This document shows positions 1-8,024 of a stretch of DNA of 43,576 bases, piece after piece; the stretch's first letter is position 1; the number at the start of each line of letters is the position of its first letter. Position numbers and translations under genes: made by a program. Below the pieces are notes generated by a model. The model was not told where the DNA came from, ran no database searches, and was given only the letters and a program-made list of their open reading frames with translations. Source of the DNA: Actinophytocola xanthii. Lineage in GTDB: Bacteria; Actinomycetota; Actinomycetes; Mycobacteriales; Pseudonocardiaceae. The stretch is taken from contig NZ_MSIE01000017.1 in the NCBI RefSeq assembly GCF_001921205.1, forward strand, positions 1-43,576, given 5' to 3'.

Positions 1-44
1 AGGAGACCTTCACGGGTCCGGGGGTTCAAATCCCTCCGCCTCCG
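1..44 (+). tRNA. tRNA-Ser (probably UGA), 3' part only
   Basis: The window begins inside a tRNA. A 5-bp T stem (GGGGG/CCCTC) encloses the seven-base loop TTCAAAT, followed by the acceptor strand CGCCTCC (37-43) and discriminator G (44). The preceding bases form a long variable arm (GACC/GGTC), so it is a class II tRNA. The duplicate at 31136-31190 extends further 5' and includes a loop reading CTTGAAA (anticodon TGA), which points to serine. CCA is not encoded. The 5' half lies outside the window. It serves as the integration site of the island to its right. Confidence 0.8.
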
Positions 45-45
45 C
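1..45 (+). repeat. attL: tRNA 3'-end attachment core
   Basis: These 45 bases are repeated without mismatch at 31146-31190, and similarity continues for about 30 bases beyond (a shared 'ctgaccagcg' block). Direct repeats formed by a tRNA 3' end are the usual footprint of tyrosine-integrase elements. This is the left boundary of the island. The core may extend left of the window, because the right copy has tRNA-like sequence upstream to 31136. Confidence 0.85.
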
Positions 46-124
46 CTAGTCTGACCAGCGGAAACGGTGGTCAGACCGTGACGTATGAGCCGACCGCTGT
101 TGGGCGGGGGTCTCATTTGGGGTC

Positions 125-172
125 TCATTTGGGTCCCCGGAGCAGTGGGCCGACGTAGGCGATGCTGACGCC
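125..172 (-). pseudogene. relic of an integrase 3' end
   Basis: Read on the minus strand, the bases ending at 125 encode SIAYVGPLLRGPK and a stop. This matches in shape and spacing the C-terminus of the intact integrase (SIAAQVNTLLWGPT, stop at 1652). Only about 15 codons remain recognisable. The 12-bp string ggtctcatttgg is tandemly duplicated at 109-132. The relic sits just beyond the att core, as the last codons of an AICE integrase would, so an earlier element probably occupied this site. Confidence 0.6.
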
Positions 173-475
173 GTTAGGTTCGTTCGTCCGCCAGCACACC
201 GCGACCAGCAGTATTCGGTCGGCCAGCGCAGCGCCCACTGCCAACCAGGCGGCCCGTCCACGATCTCCCCTTCACCCCAACTCCGCGACCAGGCGCATCA
301 GCTTGCGAAACTGGCCCGGTGTCAGTTGGTGCGCGGGGCACGCCACTCTGGCCTTAACGCTGCGATACCCCGCCCCAGCGGCGTCATCAACTACCGGCCC
401 CAGCGTCCATTTGCCGGGGTACGTGACAGCATTTAGGCTACATGTCCGCCACCATGCACCCACCGAAGACGAGGT
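173..475. other. gene-free spacer
   Basis: No convincing gene was seen. Open frames exist on both strands but lack ribosome binding sites and recognisable protein features. The segment probably holds further decayed sequence from an earlier insertion. Confidence 0.4.
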
Positions 476-478
476 TTG

Positions 479-1516
479 ATGCCAGGACGTTGGGACGCTT
501 TCGCGTCTAACTATGAAGACTTCGAACGACTTGTCACGCTGATTCTCGCTCGAGACTACAGCGGGCTTGATACAGTTCGACGCGGACCTCGTGAGTTCTA
601 TGACGCGCGCCAAGAAACTCCCGATGGTCCCATCGTGTTCGAGGTAAAATTTTTCTTAAAGGTTGGCCCTGGGCAACGCAGAGAGATAGAGCGTGTACTG
701 CAGCGGATGGAGGAGATAAATCCATACAAGGTCGTGATTGTGGCGCCTGTAGAGCTAACCGCAGCAACTCTCGACTGGTTCGACTATATCGGAAGTAGAT
801 ACTCGTTCGAGCTTGAATGGTTCGGTGAATCGTGGCTCGATAGGAAATTGCGTGAGTATGCAGATGTCCAAGCAGCTTTTGCCGATCTGCTAACAAATAG
901 GACGGAAAGTCTACTCGACGCAGTTGTGTCAAGTCTCAACACTGTCGCCACTGTCGACGAAGCACGCCAAGCCTTAAATGCTGGAAAATTCAGCCAGCTT
1001 ATCGGGGCTCATGAGTGCATCTGGCTCGATGTGAAGGAGGGGTCCTACCGAATGGAGGATGACGCTAGCGCGGCCGAACTCCTCAAAGACGTCGCTGCTT
1101 TTGCCAACTCTGACGGAGGCTTACTAGTTGTTGGGTACCGAACGCTTTCAGAGGCGACCGTCGAGGTAGTTGGCGAAATTCGGCCGGTACCCAAGGTGCT
1201 CGTAGACACGGATCGCTACCGAAAGACGATCAGGAAGAATATAGCTCCACATGTTCGGGGTCTGAAAATTACCTGGCATGACATAGGGGCCGACAAAGGA
1301 ATACTTGTAATCGACATTCCAGTTCAGGCTGAGACTGACAAACCGTTCGTCGTGCCAGGCCCGGAAAGGTCGAAAAGTTTTCCCTCAGTGGGAGTTCCCA
1401 TCCGGGACGCGGATGCAACACATTGGCTCGCGCGTTCGGACCTTCAACGGTTTCTGAGCGCCGGGTGGAATGGAGGGCGCAGCCATACAAGCGGGCCACT
1501 GAACGAATCCGACTGA
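479..1516 (+). CDS. PD-(D/E)XK nuclease-like + Schlafen AlbA_2 fusion protein
   Basis: 345 aa from the ATG at 479; a TTG at 476 is an alternative, and GAGG lies just upstream. Residues about 1-130 look like a restriction-endonuclease fold, with Asp42 followed by a hydrophobic strand carrying E55-V-K57 (VFEVKFF). Residues about 165-330 match the AlbA_2/Schlafen pattern: a V-K-E-G motif near 185-188 and FANSDGGLLVVG at 208-219, followed by a C-terminal W-L-A-R-S-D-L segment. AlbA_2 domains bind nucleic acid or nucleotide and occur in bacterial conflict proteins. The gene is visibly more AT-rich than its flanks (for example around 645-660), suggesting recent transfer. It lies between the att core and the integrase, a typical cargo position. 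A defence role is inferred. It could also be a regulator whose nuclease domain is inactive. Confidence 0.7.
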   Translation: MPGRWDAFASNYEDFERLVTLILARDYSGLDTVRRGPREFYDARQETPDGPIVFEVKFFLKVGPGQRREIERVLQRMEEINPYKVVIVAPVELTAATLDWFDYIGSRYSFELEWFGESWLDRKLREYADVQAAFADLLTNRTESLLDAVVSSLNTVATVDEARQALNAGKFSQLIGAHECIWLDVKEGSYRMEDDASAAELLKDVAAFANSDGGLLVVGYRTLSEATVEVVGEIRPVPKVLVDTDRYRKTIRKNIAPHVRGLKITWHDIGADKGILVIDIPVQAETDKPFVVPGPERSKSFPSVGVPIRDADATHWLARSDLQRFLSAGWNGGRSHTSGPLNESD

Positions 1517-1651
1517 GGCAAGCAGTCGCTCCACCCGGAAGCGACCGAGCGCAGCAAACACGCCGGCATATATCCTGCCACCTCAGCAGTGCCCGATTCG
1601 TCGAACGGCGGCCGATAGTGAGGAGCGATTCGACCACCGTCCGCCTGGATG

Positions 1652-2977
1652 TCATGTAGGTCCCCAGAGCAGTGTGTTGACCTGGGCGGCGATGCTGTTC
1701 TGGATCGCGGCCGTGACGTGGGAGTACCGCTTGGCGATCTTGCTGTTGGACCAGCCCATGATCTCCATGACGGCTGGCAGTGGGACGCCGAGAAGGAGTA
1801 GCACGGTCGCTGCGGTATGCCGCGCGTCGTGGAGCCGAGCGTCGCGCACCTCGGCCGCAGCGAGCAATGCCTTCCACTCGTCGTGGTCGGTGCGGGGGTC
1901 GATGGGTCGGCCGGTGGGCTGGGTGAACATGAAGTCGCTTTCGTGCCAGAGGTCGGCGGCCCGCTCCCGTTCCTTGGCCTGTGTCTTCTCGTGCTCCATG
2001 AGCAGCGCGAACAGTTGGTCAGGGAGCCGGATGCCACGTCGGCCGGCCTGGGACTTCACGTCGACGTCCACCACGCCGCCGATGCGCTGGGGGCAATGCA
2101 TGGCGTGCTTGGTGCAGTCCGGTGGGCAGGGCAGCGGGCACTGCCTCTTGTGCCTCTTACACGGTTGGCGGCACGCCTTCGTCTTGTGGCGGCCCGCCGC
2201 GCACGTGGCAGGGTCGGAGCAGCCGTGCTGGTAGGTGTGCCGTTGTCGCTGCTTGCGAACGCGGAGGACCTTCGTCTTCTTGTTCAACCAGCTCCACCGG
2301 AACCCGATGGTCTCCCCTTTCCGCGTGCCGATGGCGAGCGCGAGGACGAAGCGAACTCCGTTGCGTCGCTTCAACGCGGCTGTCAGGAGCGCTTGGATCT
2401 CCTCGACCTCGAAGGGCTCCACTTCCTCTTCATCGACCCGTGGCGCCTTCACGATCTCGAACGGGTTCTCGGTGATGGCCTTGCGCTTCTTGGCCTCGCG
2501 AAATGCCGCCCGCACGGTGATGTGCACATGGTGCACCGTGTGTTGGCTGAGTCCCGCCTTGGCCAGGGCGACGTATACCTTCTCGAACCGCTCGGGCTCG
2601 TGCTGGATGTTCTCCAGCTTGTGCGCGCCGATTCTGGGAATGAGATGGTTGCGGATGTCGTTCTCGTACCCCTCGTACGTCTTGTACCGGATGTTCGGTC
2701 GCGCGATCTCTTCCAGCCAGTAGGTGAGCCAGTCAGCTACGGTCTGCGACTTGTTGCGAGGAGTGCGCACGACACGCTCTTGCCGCTCCTGCTCCAACTT
2801 TTGAACGGCCTCGACCACGGCGTCATACGCGCCCTCGCCCCGGCGCTTGACGTGCCGCCTGTCGGGTTTGCCGTCGTCCTTGACGCCCATCGTGACGCGG
2901 CCGTGCCAGCACCCATCGGCGCCGAAGTAGATGCTCGAACGACGATTTGCGTTGCGGGACTTCTTCTTGCGAGCCAT
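1652..2977 (-). CDS. int: tyrosine site-specific integrase (AICE type)
   Basis: 441 aa. It catalyses recombination between attP and the tRNA attB. The start is the ATG at 2977 (MARKKKSRN); the frame stays open further upstream, but that part overlaps the excisionase. There is an N-terminal arm, then a SAM-like core-binding domain at about 75-180. The catalytic domain has R219 (GTRKGE), K308, H383-x-x-R386, W409 and nucleophile Y418 (KRYSHV). Residues 253-295 form an insertion with eight Cys (253, 259, 269, 273, 280, 284, 288, 295) plus His, probably metal-binding; I recall such insertions in actinomycete integrases. The gene lies 12 nt downstream of the excisionase and is the last gene of the replication operon. 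All catalytic residues are present, so it should be active. Confidence 0.95.
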   Translation of the reverse strand: MARKKKSRNANRRSSIYFGADGCWHGRVTMGVKDDGKPDRRHVKRRGEGAYDAVVEAVQKLEQERQERVVRTPRNKSQTVADWLTYWLEEIARPNIRYKTYEGYENDIRNHLIPRIGAHKLENIQHEPERFEKVYVALAKAGLSQHTVHHVHITVRAAFREAKKRKAITENPFEIVKAPRVDEEEVEPFEVEEIQALLTAALKRRNGVRFVLALAIGTRKGETIGFRWSWLNKKTKVLRVRKQRQRHTYQHGCSDPATCAAGRHKTKACRQPCKRHKRQCPLPCPPDCTKHAMHCPQRIGGVVDVDVKSQAGRRGIRLPDQLFALLMEHEKTQAKERERAADLWHESDFMFTQPTGRPIDPRTDHDEWKALLAAAEVRDARLHDARHTAATVLLLLGVPLPAVMEIMGWSNSKIAKRYSHVTAAIQNSIAAQVNTLLWGPT

Positions 2978-2988
2978 TCGAGCGCCCC

Positions 2989-3282
2989 CTAGGCCGAGGT
3001 CCGACGGGCTTGCTGGGCGATGAGCTGGGCGGCGTACTCGGCGACAGCGGCCGCTGGGACGCGGCGGAGTCGGCCGATCTGGACGGACTGGAGTTCTCCG
3101 GTGCTGACCAGGCGCCAGGCGACCGTGCGGCCGATCTGGAGTCGTTCGGCGGCTTCCTCGACGGTGAGTAGGACTCGTTCGGGCATGGGTCGCGGTTCGG
3201 GTAACGGGGCCGGGGTGTCGTCGGTGAGCAGTTGGGCGAGTTGGGCGAGGACTGCGGCGAGGGCAGGCTTTGGGGTGGTCAT
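2989..3282 (-). CDS. xis: excisionase / helix-turn-helix DNA-binding protein
   Basis: 97 aa. A MerR-like winged HTH of the excisionase type lies at about 35-90 (LTVEEAAERLQIGRTVAWRL), with the characteristic G-x-L-R-R-V-P wing. Such proteins bind near att sites and bias the integrase toward excision. Its ATG overlaps the stop of the upstream DUF3631 gene by 4 nt and it sits directly before the integrase, the usual AICE order. Confidence 0.9.
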   Translation of the reverse strand: MTTPKPALAAVLAQLAQLLTDDTPAPLPEPRPMPERVLLTVEEAAERLQIGRTVAWRLVSTGELQSVQIGRLRRVPAAAVAEYAAQLIAQQARRTSA

Positions 3283-4538
3283 GCGGCACCTCCGGGGACT
3301 CGGCGCAGTGGGGTGGGCGTCCCAGCCGTCCCGGGCGTCGCGTTGCTGGTCGGGTCGGGACGGGTGGGGGCGACGGGACGGGTTGAGCCGTCCCAGAGGG
3401 TGAGGCCGTCCCGGGCTGACCTCGCCGGGGACGTGTGGGACGGCTGGGACGCTTCCTGCCCGACGTGAGGGCAGTAGCGGGTCCAGGCGTCGGTGAAGTG
3501 GGCTCGGTGGTAGCCCTTGGCCTGGGTACCGTCCGGAAAGCGGATGTTCCCCGACCGGATGTCGTACTCCCGCAGCAGCGCGCCGAGCTTGGCCGCGGTG
3601 AGCCCGGCCGGCCCGTAGGTGATCCAGGGTGCTTCGTGGTCGCGCTTGAGCCGGCCGAGCAGCTCACTGGTCGAAAGCGCGGTGTCGTACTCGAAGGCGG
3701 TGTGGCAGTCGCCGAGCAAGCGCACGCGGATGGACTCCTCGCCGTTCTCCTCGGCCTCGGCGCCGAGGGCGAGCACGGCAGCCCGGGCGCGGTCGGGCCA
3801 GTGCTGGCCGGCGTGGTCGGCGACGATCACCAGCGGTTCCCACGTGTCGGCGGCCCGGTCCTCGACCGGCATGGCGGGTTCGGCGGCTTCCAGCACCGTC
3901 AGGTCGGCGCGCAGCCATGCCTTGAGCTGGTGGGCGAGCGCCCGCAGCGCCGGACGGTCCCGGCGATGCCGGTAGGGCGAGACGGTCTCGCCGGGTGCTC
4001 GGCGACGCATGCGGATGATCACGGCACGGTCTTCGATGGTGTCGGGCATGGCGCCGATCCCGGCAAGCGCGGCCATGGCGAACGTGGGGATGGACTCGAC
4101 CCGGTTGGCTGCGGCGTCGTACCGCTTGGCCGGGCGGTTGCGTTGGTGGCCGGCATTGAGCAGGCCGCGGAGATCCTCGTTGCCGTCCGCTTTCGGGCCG
4201 AAGATCGTGTCGGCCTCGTCGACCAGCATCGTGGGCGGATCGTCGGTGATCGATCGGTAAACCGCCGCCGAGGACGAGTTGACGGTGATGAACGGGTTGT
4301 GACAGGTCGCCTCGATCACGTCCAGGAGGCGGGACTTGCCGCACCGCTTCTCCGGTGCCCGGATCACCAGCCGCGGTGCGTGCGCCCACGCGGGTTGGGC
4401 GTGGGTGGCGGCGATCCACAGCACGACCGCGTCAGCGGCCTCGGCCGAGGGCAGCGACACGTACCGGGTCAGCGCCGCGCGGGTGGCGTCGAGCAGCTCA
4501 GCGCCGGCCAGGTCCTCGGCGGGGTGGTGGGTGGTCAT
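3279..4538 (-). CDS. DUF3631 P-loop ATPase, AICE replication protein
   Basis: 419 aa. Walker A is at 61-69 (APEKRCGKS) and Walker B at 105-110 (LVDEAD), followed by an arginine-rich segment (DRAVIIRMRRR). This is the DUF3631 arrangement, found in actinomycete mobile elements next to prim-pol proteins, where it presumably acts as a helicase or initiator ATPase. The C-terminal 60 residues are Pro/Thr/Ser-rich and look disordered. The start overlaps the prim-pol stop by 4 nt and its own stop overlaps the excisionase start, so the genes are translationally coupled. The exact biochemical role is inferred. Confidence 0.85.
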   Translation of the reverse strand: MTTHHPAEDLAGAELLDATRAALTRYVSLPSAEAADAVVLWIAATHAQPAWAHAPRLVIRAPEKRCGKSRLLDVIEATCHNPFITVNSSSAAVYRSITDDPPTMLVDEADTIFGPKADGNEDLRGLLNAGHQRNRPAKRYDAAANRVESIPTFAMAALAGIGAMPDTIEDRAVIIRMRRRAPGETVSPYRHRRDRPALRALAHQLKAWLRADLTVLEAAEPAMPVEDRAADTWEPLVIVADHAGQHWPDRARAAVLALGAEAEENGEESIRVRLLGDCHTAFEYDTALSTSELLGRLKRDHEAPWITYGPAGLTAAKLGALLREYDIRSGNIRFPDGTQAKGYHRAHFTDAWTRYCPHVGQEASQPSHTSPARSARDGLTLWDGSTRPVAPTRPDPTSNATPGTAGTPTPLRRVPGGAA

Positions 4539-5548
4539 GCGGCCCCCTGTTCGTCGAGCAGCGCCGTGCGCGGGCTGGGTTGGGTGGGGGTGGACGGTCT
4601 ATCTGGGACAGTGCGGGGGTCGGATCTACCGACACGCAGTCCGTTGCGGATGGTTCGCTCGACTTCCCGCTCCGTGCAGCGACACGAGCCAGTGATCATG
4701 TGCTGCGCGGCGTGGGTGAGGTGCTGTTCGGCTGTACCCGGAGGAAGGTGCCCGGCGCCGACGAGCTGTCCCAACGCGACAGCCGAGCAGAACAAGACCC
4801 GCGAATGCTGGGTGGGCTGAGCGCACGCGACCTTCTCGACCTCGCCCCGCAGTGCTGCGGCCACGTAGGACGGCAACCGATCGGCCGGCACGGTCGCCGT
4901 GGCGGACACAGTCGGCGGTGGCGTGGGTGTGAGTCGCTCGGCGAGCCAGCCGGGCAGTGCGGCCGGCTCGCGGTCCTCGACGATCTCGTATGAGCCGTCC
5001 GGGGTGGTGGAGCCGGCGGCGACGACATAGCCGCCGTGTGCGCGGGTGTCGACCTTCCAGCCGAGCCCGCGGCCCTGCTCGCCCTCGGTGTTGCGCAACG
5101 CCGTGCCGGCCGGAGCGGCGAAGTACAGGTGCGAGCCACCGCGGGCGGTGCGGACGGCGTAGGTGTCCCACGGCACGGGCTGGCCGGCCTGCTCGCAGAC
5201 GGCGGCGAACGTGTCATGCCCGTCGCGGATCCCACTCCGGGTCCAGCCCTCCGTCGGCAGGTCCTCAGCCGACTTGGGCGTGTCCAGGTCGACCACAACC
5301 AGTCCCGAGGGACCGGTGGCGATCCCGACGTTGAAGGGCCTCGCCGACCACGCGGCTCGGATGCGATCAAGATCGGTCGTGGCGCGCTGCTCCCAGCCGG
5401 CGTGCGCCTCGGCGCATACCCCGGTTCGCGGGCAACGGTCCAGAGAGTGCAGTGCCGGGCGCTTCGTGCCGGGCCGGAGCGGGAAGACGTGCCATCCACG
5501 CCGGGCGGCGTCGAGTGCGGCGGTCAAGAGTGCTGAACGAATGTCCAT
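4535..5548 (-). CDS. bifunctional DNA primase/polymerase (prim-pol), Rep
   Basis: 337 aa. The N-terminal AEP prim-pol domain (about 10-210) shows the P-L-x-P-G-x-K-x-P opening (PLRPGTKRP), the catalytic acidic pair D87-L-D89 (VVVDLDTPK) and the R-G-G-S-H140 motif, then a Gly-rich V-D-T-R segment. The C-terminal part (about 225-300) is a small helical region. It is the first gene of the minus-strand operon and has AAAGGA upstream of the ATG at 5548. It is likely the replication initiator/primase of a RepPP-type AICE, needed for autonomous replication after excision. Confidence 0.9.
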   Translation of the reverse strand: MDIRSALLTAALDAARRGWHVFPLRPGTKRPALHSLDRCPRTGVCAEAHAGWEQRATTDLDRIRAAWSARPFNVGIATGPSGLVVVDLDTPKSAEDLPTEGWTRSGIRDGHDTFAAVCEQAGQPVPWDTYAVRTARGGSHLYFAAPAGTALRNTEGEQGRGLGWKVDTRAHGGYVVAAGSTTPDGSYEIVEDREPAALPGWLAERLTPTPPPTVSATATVPADRLPSYVAAALRGEVEKVACAQPTQHSRVLFCSAVALGQLVGAGHLPPGTAEQHLTHAAQHMITGSCRCTEREVERTIRNGLRVGRSDPRTVPDRPSTPTQPSPRTALLDEQGAA

Positions 5549-5822
5549 CGGTTAGTCCTTTGGTCACTTTTGGTAGTCATTGACGGGCGTGCGGGATCGC
5601 GGCTGGCACCGAGTGCCGGTGTCCGGCCGGAGTGATGGCGGGGGTTAGGTCAGGATGGTCGGGTTAGGTTCTTCACCGAGCGGGTTAGCGGGCGCACAAC
5701 AGCGCTGGCCAGCGGAGAGTTAGAGAGTTAGCCGAGTTACGTCGCCTGCTCGACGGCCCCGAGGGGAGTGGGAATCCGATGCTGTCGCTGGATGCGCGGC
5801 GGCGTAACTCGGCTCGTTCCGA
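5549..5822. promoter_or_regulatory. intergenic region with GTTAG repeats and an inverted repeat; candidate origin or control site
   Basis: GTTAG occurs at 5644, 5663, 5684, 5719 and 5727, with a GTTAC variant at 5736. An 11-bp perfect inverted repeat, GCCGAGTTACG (5731-5741) and CGTAACTCGGC (5803-5813), brackets the FtsK-proximal side. The region separates the transfer gene from the replication gene and contains the promoter of the prim-pol operon. Iteron-like repeats next to a rep gene suggest an origin or a Rep/repressor-binding site. This is inference. Confidence 0.45.
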
Positions 5823-8024
5823 CTAGTCGTCGGCGTCCAGGTCGGCTGTCGCTCGCTTCGCCAGAACATCACGGATCGTGACTGGATCGACGGGCCAGCG
5901 GTTGCCCGTGGACGGGACCTTGACGCCCAGCTCGGCCAACTCCTCCCGCAACGCCTTGCCGTTGAGCCGCTGGTACGGCACCCAGCCCGGCGCGAGCCGC
6001 TTGAGCAGCGCGGGCACATCCGCGGCGTAGACGGGTTCGCTGCCGAGCACTTCGTCCAGGTCTTCGAGCAGATCCCGCCGGGCCTCGATCTCCCGCTGAG
6101 GTGCCTCCCCGCCGGGCAGCGCTCCCCGGTCTCGGACAGCGACCAACGATCGCTCGATCAGCGGGGTGACCTGGTCGTTCTCCCGAGCCACGTCCAGGAA
6201 GTACCACTGGAGGATCTCCGACCGCTCCCCCGTGAACCCCTTGACCACGGCGGTACCGCGGTCGGTGCCCGGGATCAACTCGGTGGCCCGATGTCCGGCG
6301 GCGTAGGCGCCCTGGCCGAGCAGCGCATCGTTCGCGTGGTGGTCGCCCACCGCGAACGCCACCCCGTTCGAGCAGTTGCGGGTCACGTCCCTAGGCATGG
6401 AGTCCTTCGTCGGCGCCTGGGTTGACACGATCATGTGGATGCCGCGCTTGCGGCCCAGCTTCACGATGTTGACCAGGAGCTGCGAGATCTCCTTGCCGAA
6501 CTCGGAGTGCTGGATCGCCACGTGGGCCTCTTCCAGCAGGCAGAACAGCGGGTGCAGTCCCACATCCCGGTTGGCGAGGTCCCTGGTCACGGCCGGGGTC
6601 TCGTACTTAAGCAGCAGCTCGCCGCGGGCCTGCACCTCGGCGTGCAGCTCGACCAGGTGGTCCCGGATCTGCTCGACCTTCTCGTCCTCGGCGCCCATCA
6701 CGTAGCGGGAGCAGCGCGGGCGGAACACCTCGAAGTCGAAGTTCGTGTCCGGGACCCAGATCCGCAGTTCCGCGGTCGGGTCTAGCGCGGCGCCGATCAT
6801 GAGCACCCGGGCGGATGCCGACTTGCCCTGCCCTGGCATACCGCCGGTGATGGTGTTGCGCTCCATCACGGGCGCGGTCAGCGGCTCGCCCCGCAGGGTC
6901 CGGCCGGCGGGCACGCCCTTGAACACGTCCACCAGGCCGTCATGCAGCAGCGGATACGCTCCCGCGCCTTCGGCGAGCGCGCCCTTATCCGCCACCCACA
7001 GATCCAGGATGCCGGCCTCGCTGCCCGTGGTCGGCCAGACCTCCTTCGCCAGCCGGTGCAGGCCGGTCGCGAGCTGGGCGCGCTTGCGGGCGATGGTCTC
7101 TGCCGTCACCCCGGCCGGCAGGCGGACCACCGCGTGCGTGCCGCGCCCGTCGACCCGGGCCGGGGTGATGAACTGGAGCGGGAACCCCTCCTTGAGGTAG
7201 GCCGTAATCTGCGGGATGCGCAGCGCCGAGAGCGCACGCGCGATCGTGGTTTCGTCGATCGTCACGTCCAGGTCCGCCTCGGCCGAGGTCTGCAACCACC
7301 CCGGCCGGTGACCACGTCGCCGCCCCTCGCGCCACGCCGCAAGCACGACGATCCCGGGCAGCATCATCACGAACGGGGTCCACGCGAACGCGATCGCCGT
7401 GAACACCCACCTCACGGCGTTCATGAATCCGCCGAGCACGGCCGTGAACTGTCCCGTGTCCGAGAGCTGCACGAACAACGCGACCAGCAGCACCATGAAC
7501 ACCAGGCCGAACAGTCCGCCGACGATCACCCGGGCGATCCCACCAAGGACACCCGGCAGGTCCTTGAGCCGGTCGTGGCGTCGCTCGGCGGCGGCCTCCT
7601 TGCGCTCGGTCCACTCGGCGAGCAACTCCTGGTTGCCGACCGCCTCGGCGGCGCGGATCTGCCGCCGGTACACGCCCATCGTGGAGGCATCCCACGCGCG
7701 CTTCGCCAACGACTCCACGCCCTGCACCACGTCCAGCGCGAACCGAATCCCGCCCTTGCCGGCCTGCTTCGGGCGCTCGGACTCCCGCACGACCCGCACG
7801 ACCTGTGCCACAGCGTGCCGGGCCGGCGGCGCGAGCCGGGTCAGCTTGCCGAGCACGGCCGGACCGGACAGCCGGCGGTCGAGCTCCTTGTTCTCCTCGT
7901 CGGTCAACAACACCGGTTGGTCGTCGTCACGGTCGCTTCGAGGCCGCAACGGGATGACCTCACCGACAACACCGGGAATGTTCACGGGAGTGGGTTCATG
8001 AACGTCGTCGTGATGGCTGCTCAT
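5823..8024 (-). CDS. FtsK/SpoIIIE-type DNA translocase (TraB-like transfer protein)
   Basis: 733 aa from the ATG at 8024 (MSSHHDDVHE). Two membrane segments are visible at about 160-187 and 205-230. The FtsK motor follows, with Walker A at 394-402 (GGMPGQGKS) and Walker B in CLLEEAHVAI. A helical C-terminal region could be a winged DNA-recognition domain. In AICEs a single TraB-type ATPase moves double-stranded DNA between mycelial cells. The start overlaps the stop of the upstream membrane-protein gene by 4 nt. It is the last gene of the transfer operon. Confidence 0.93.
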   Translation of the reverse strand: MSSHHDDVHEPTPVNIPGVVGEVIPLRPRSDRDDDQPVLLTDEENKELDRRLSGPAVLGKLTRLAPPARHAVAQVVRVVRESERPKQAGKGGIRFALDVVQGVESLAKRAWDASTMGVYRRQIRAAEAVGNQELLAEWTERKEAAAERRHDRLKDLPGVLGGIARVIVGGLFGLVFMVLLVALFVQLSDTGQFTAVLGGFMNAVRWVFTAIAFAWTPFVMMLPGIVVLAAWREGRRRGHRPGWLQTSAEADLDVTIDETTIARALSALRIPQITAYLKEGFPLQFITPARVDGRGTHAVVRLPAGVTAETIARKRAQLATGLHRLAKEVWPTTGSEAGILDLWVADKGALAEGAGAYPLLHDGLVDVFKGVPAGRTLRGEPLTAPVMERNTITGGMPGQGKSASARVLMIGAALDPTAELRIWVPDTNFDFEVFRPRCSRYVMGAEDEKVEQIRDHLVELHAEVQARGELLLKYETPAVTRDLANRDVGLHPLFCLLEEAHVAIQHSEFGKEISQLLVNIVKLGRKRGIHMIVSTQAPTKDSMPRDVTRNCSNGVAFAVGDHHANDALLGQGAYAAGHRATELIPGTDRGTAVVKGFTGERSEILQWYFLDVARENDQVTPLIERSLVAVRDRGALPGGEAPQREIEARRDLLEDLDEVLGSEPVYAADVPALLKRLAPGWVPYQRLNGKALREELAELGVKVPSTGNRWPVDPVTIRDVLAKRATADLDADD

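Noticed and set aside
272-613. Minus-strand frame of 113 codons near attL
   Set aside because: It overlaps the 5' end of the nuclease-Schlafen gene and shows no start signal or protein family features.
1817-2992. Long plus-strand open frame opposite the integrase
   Set aside because: High-GC shadow of the integrase, whose catalytic residues are all on the minus strand.
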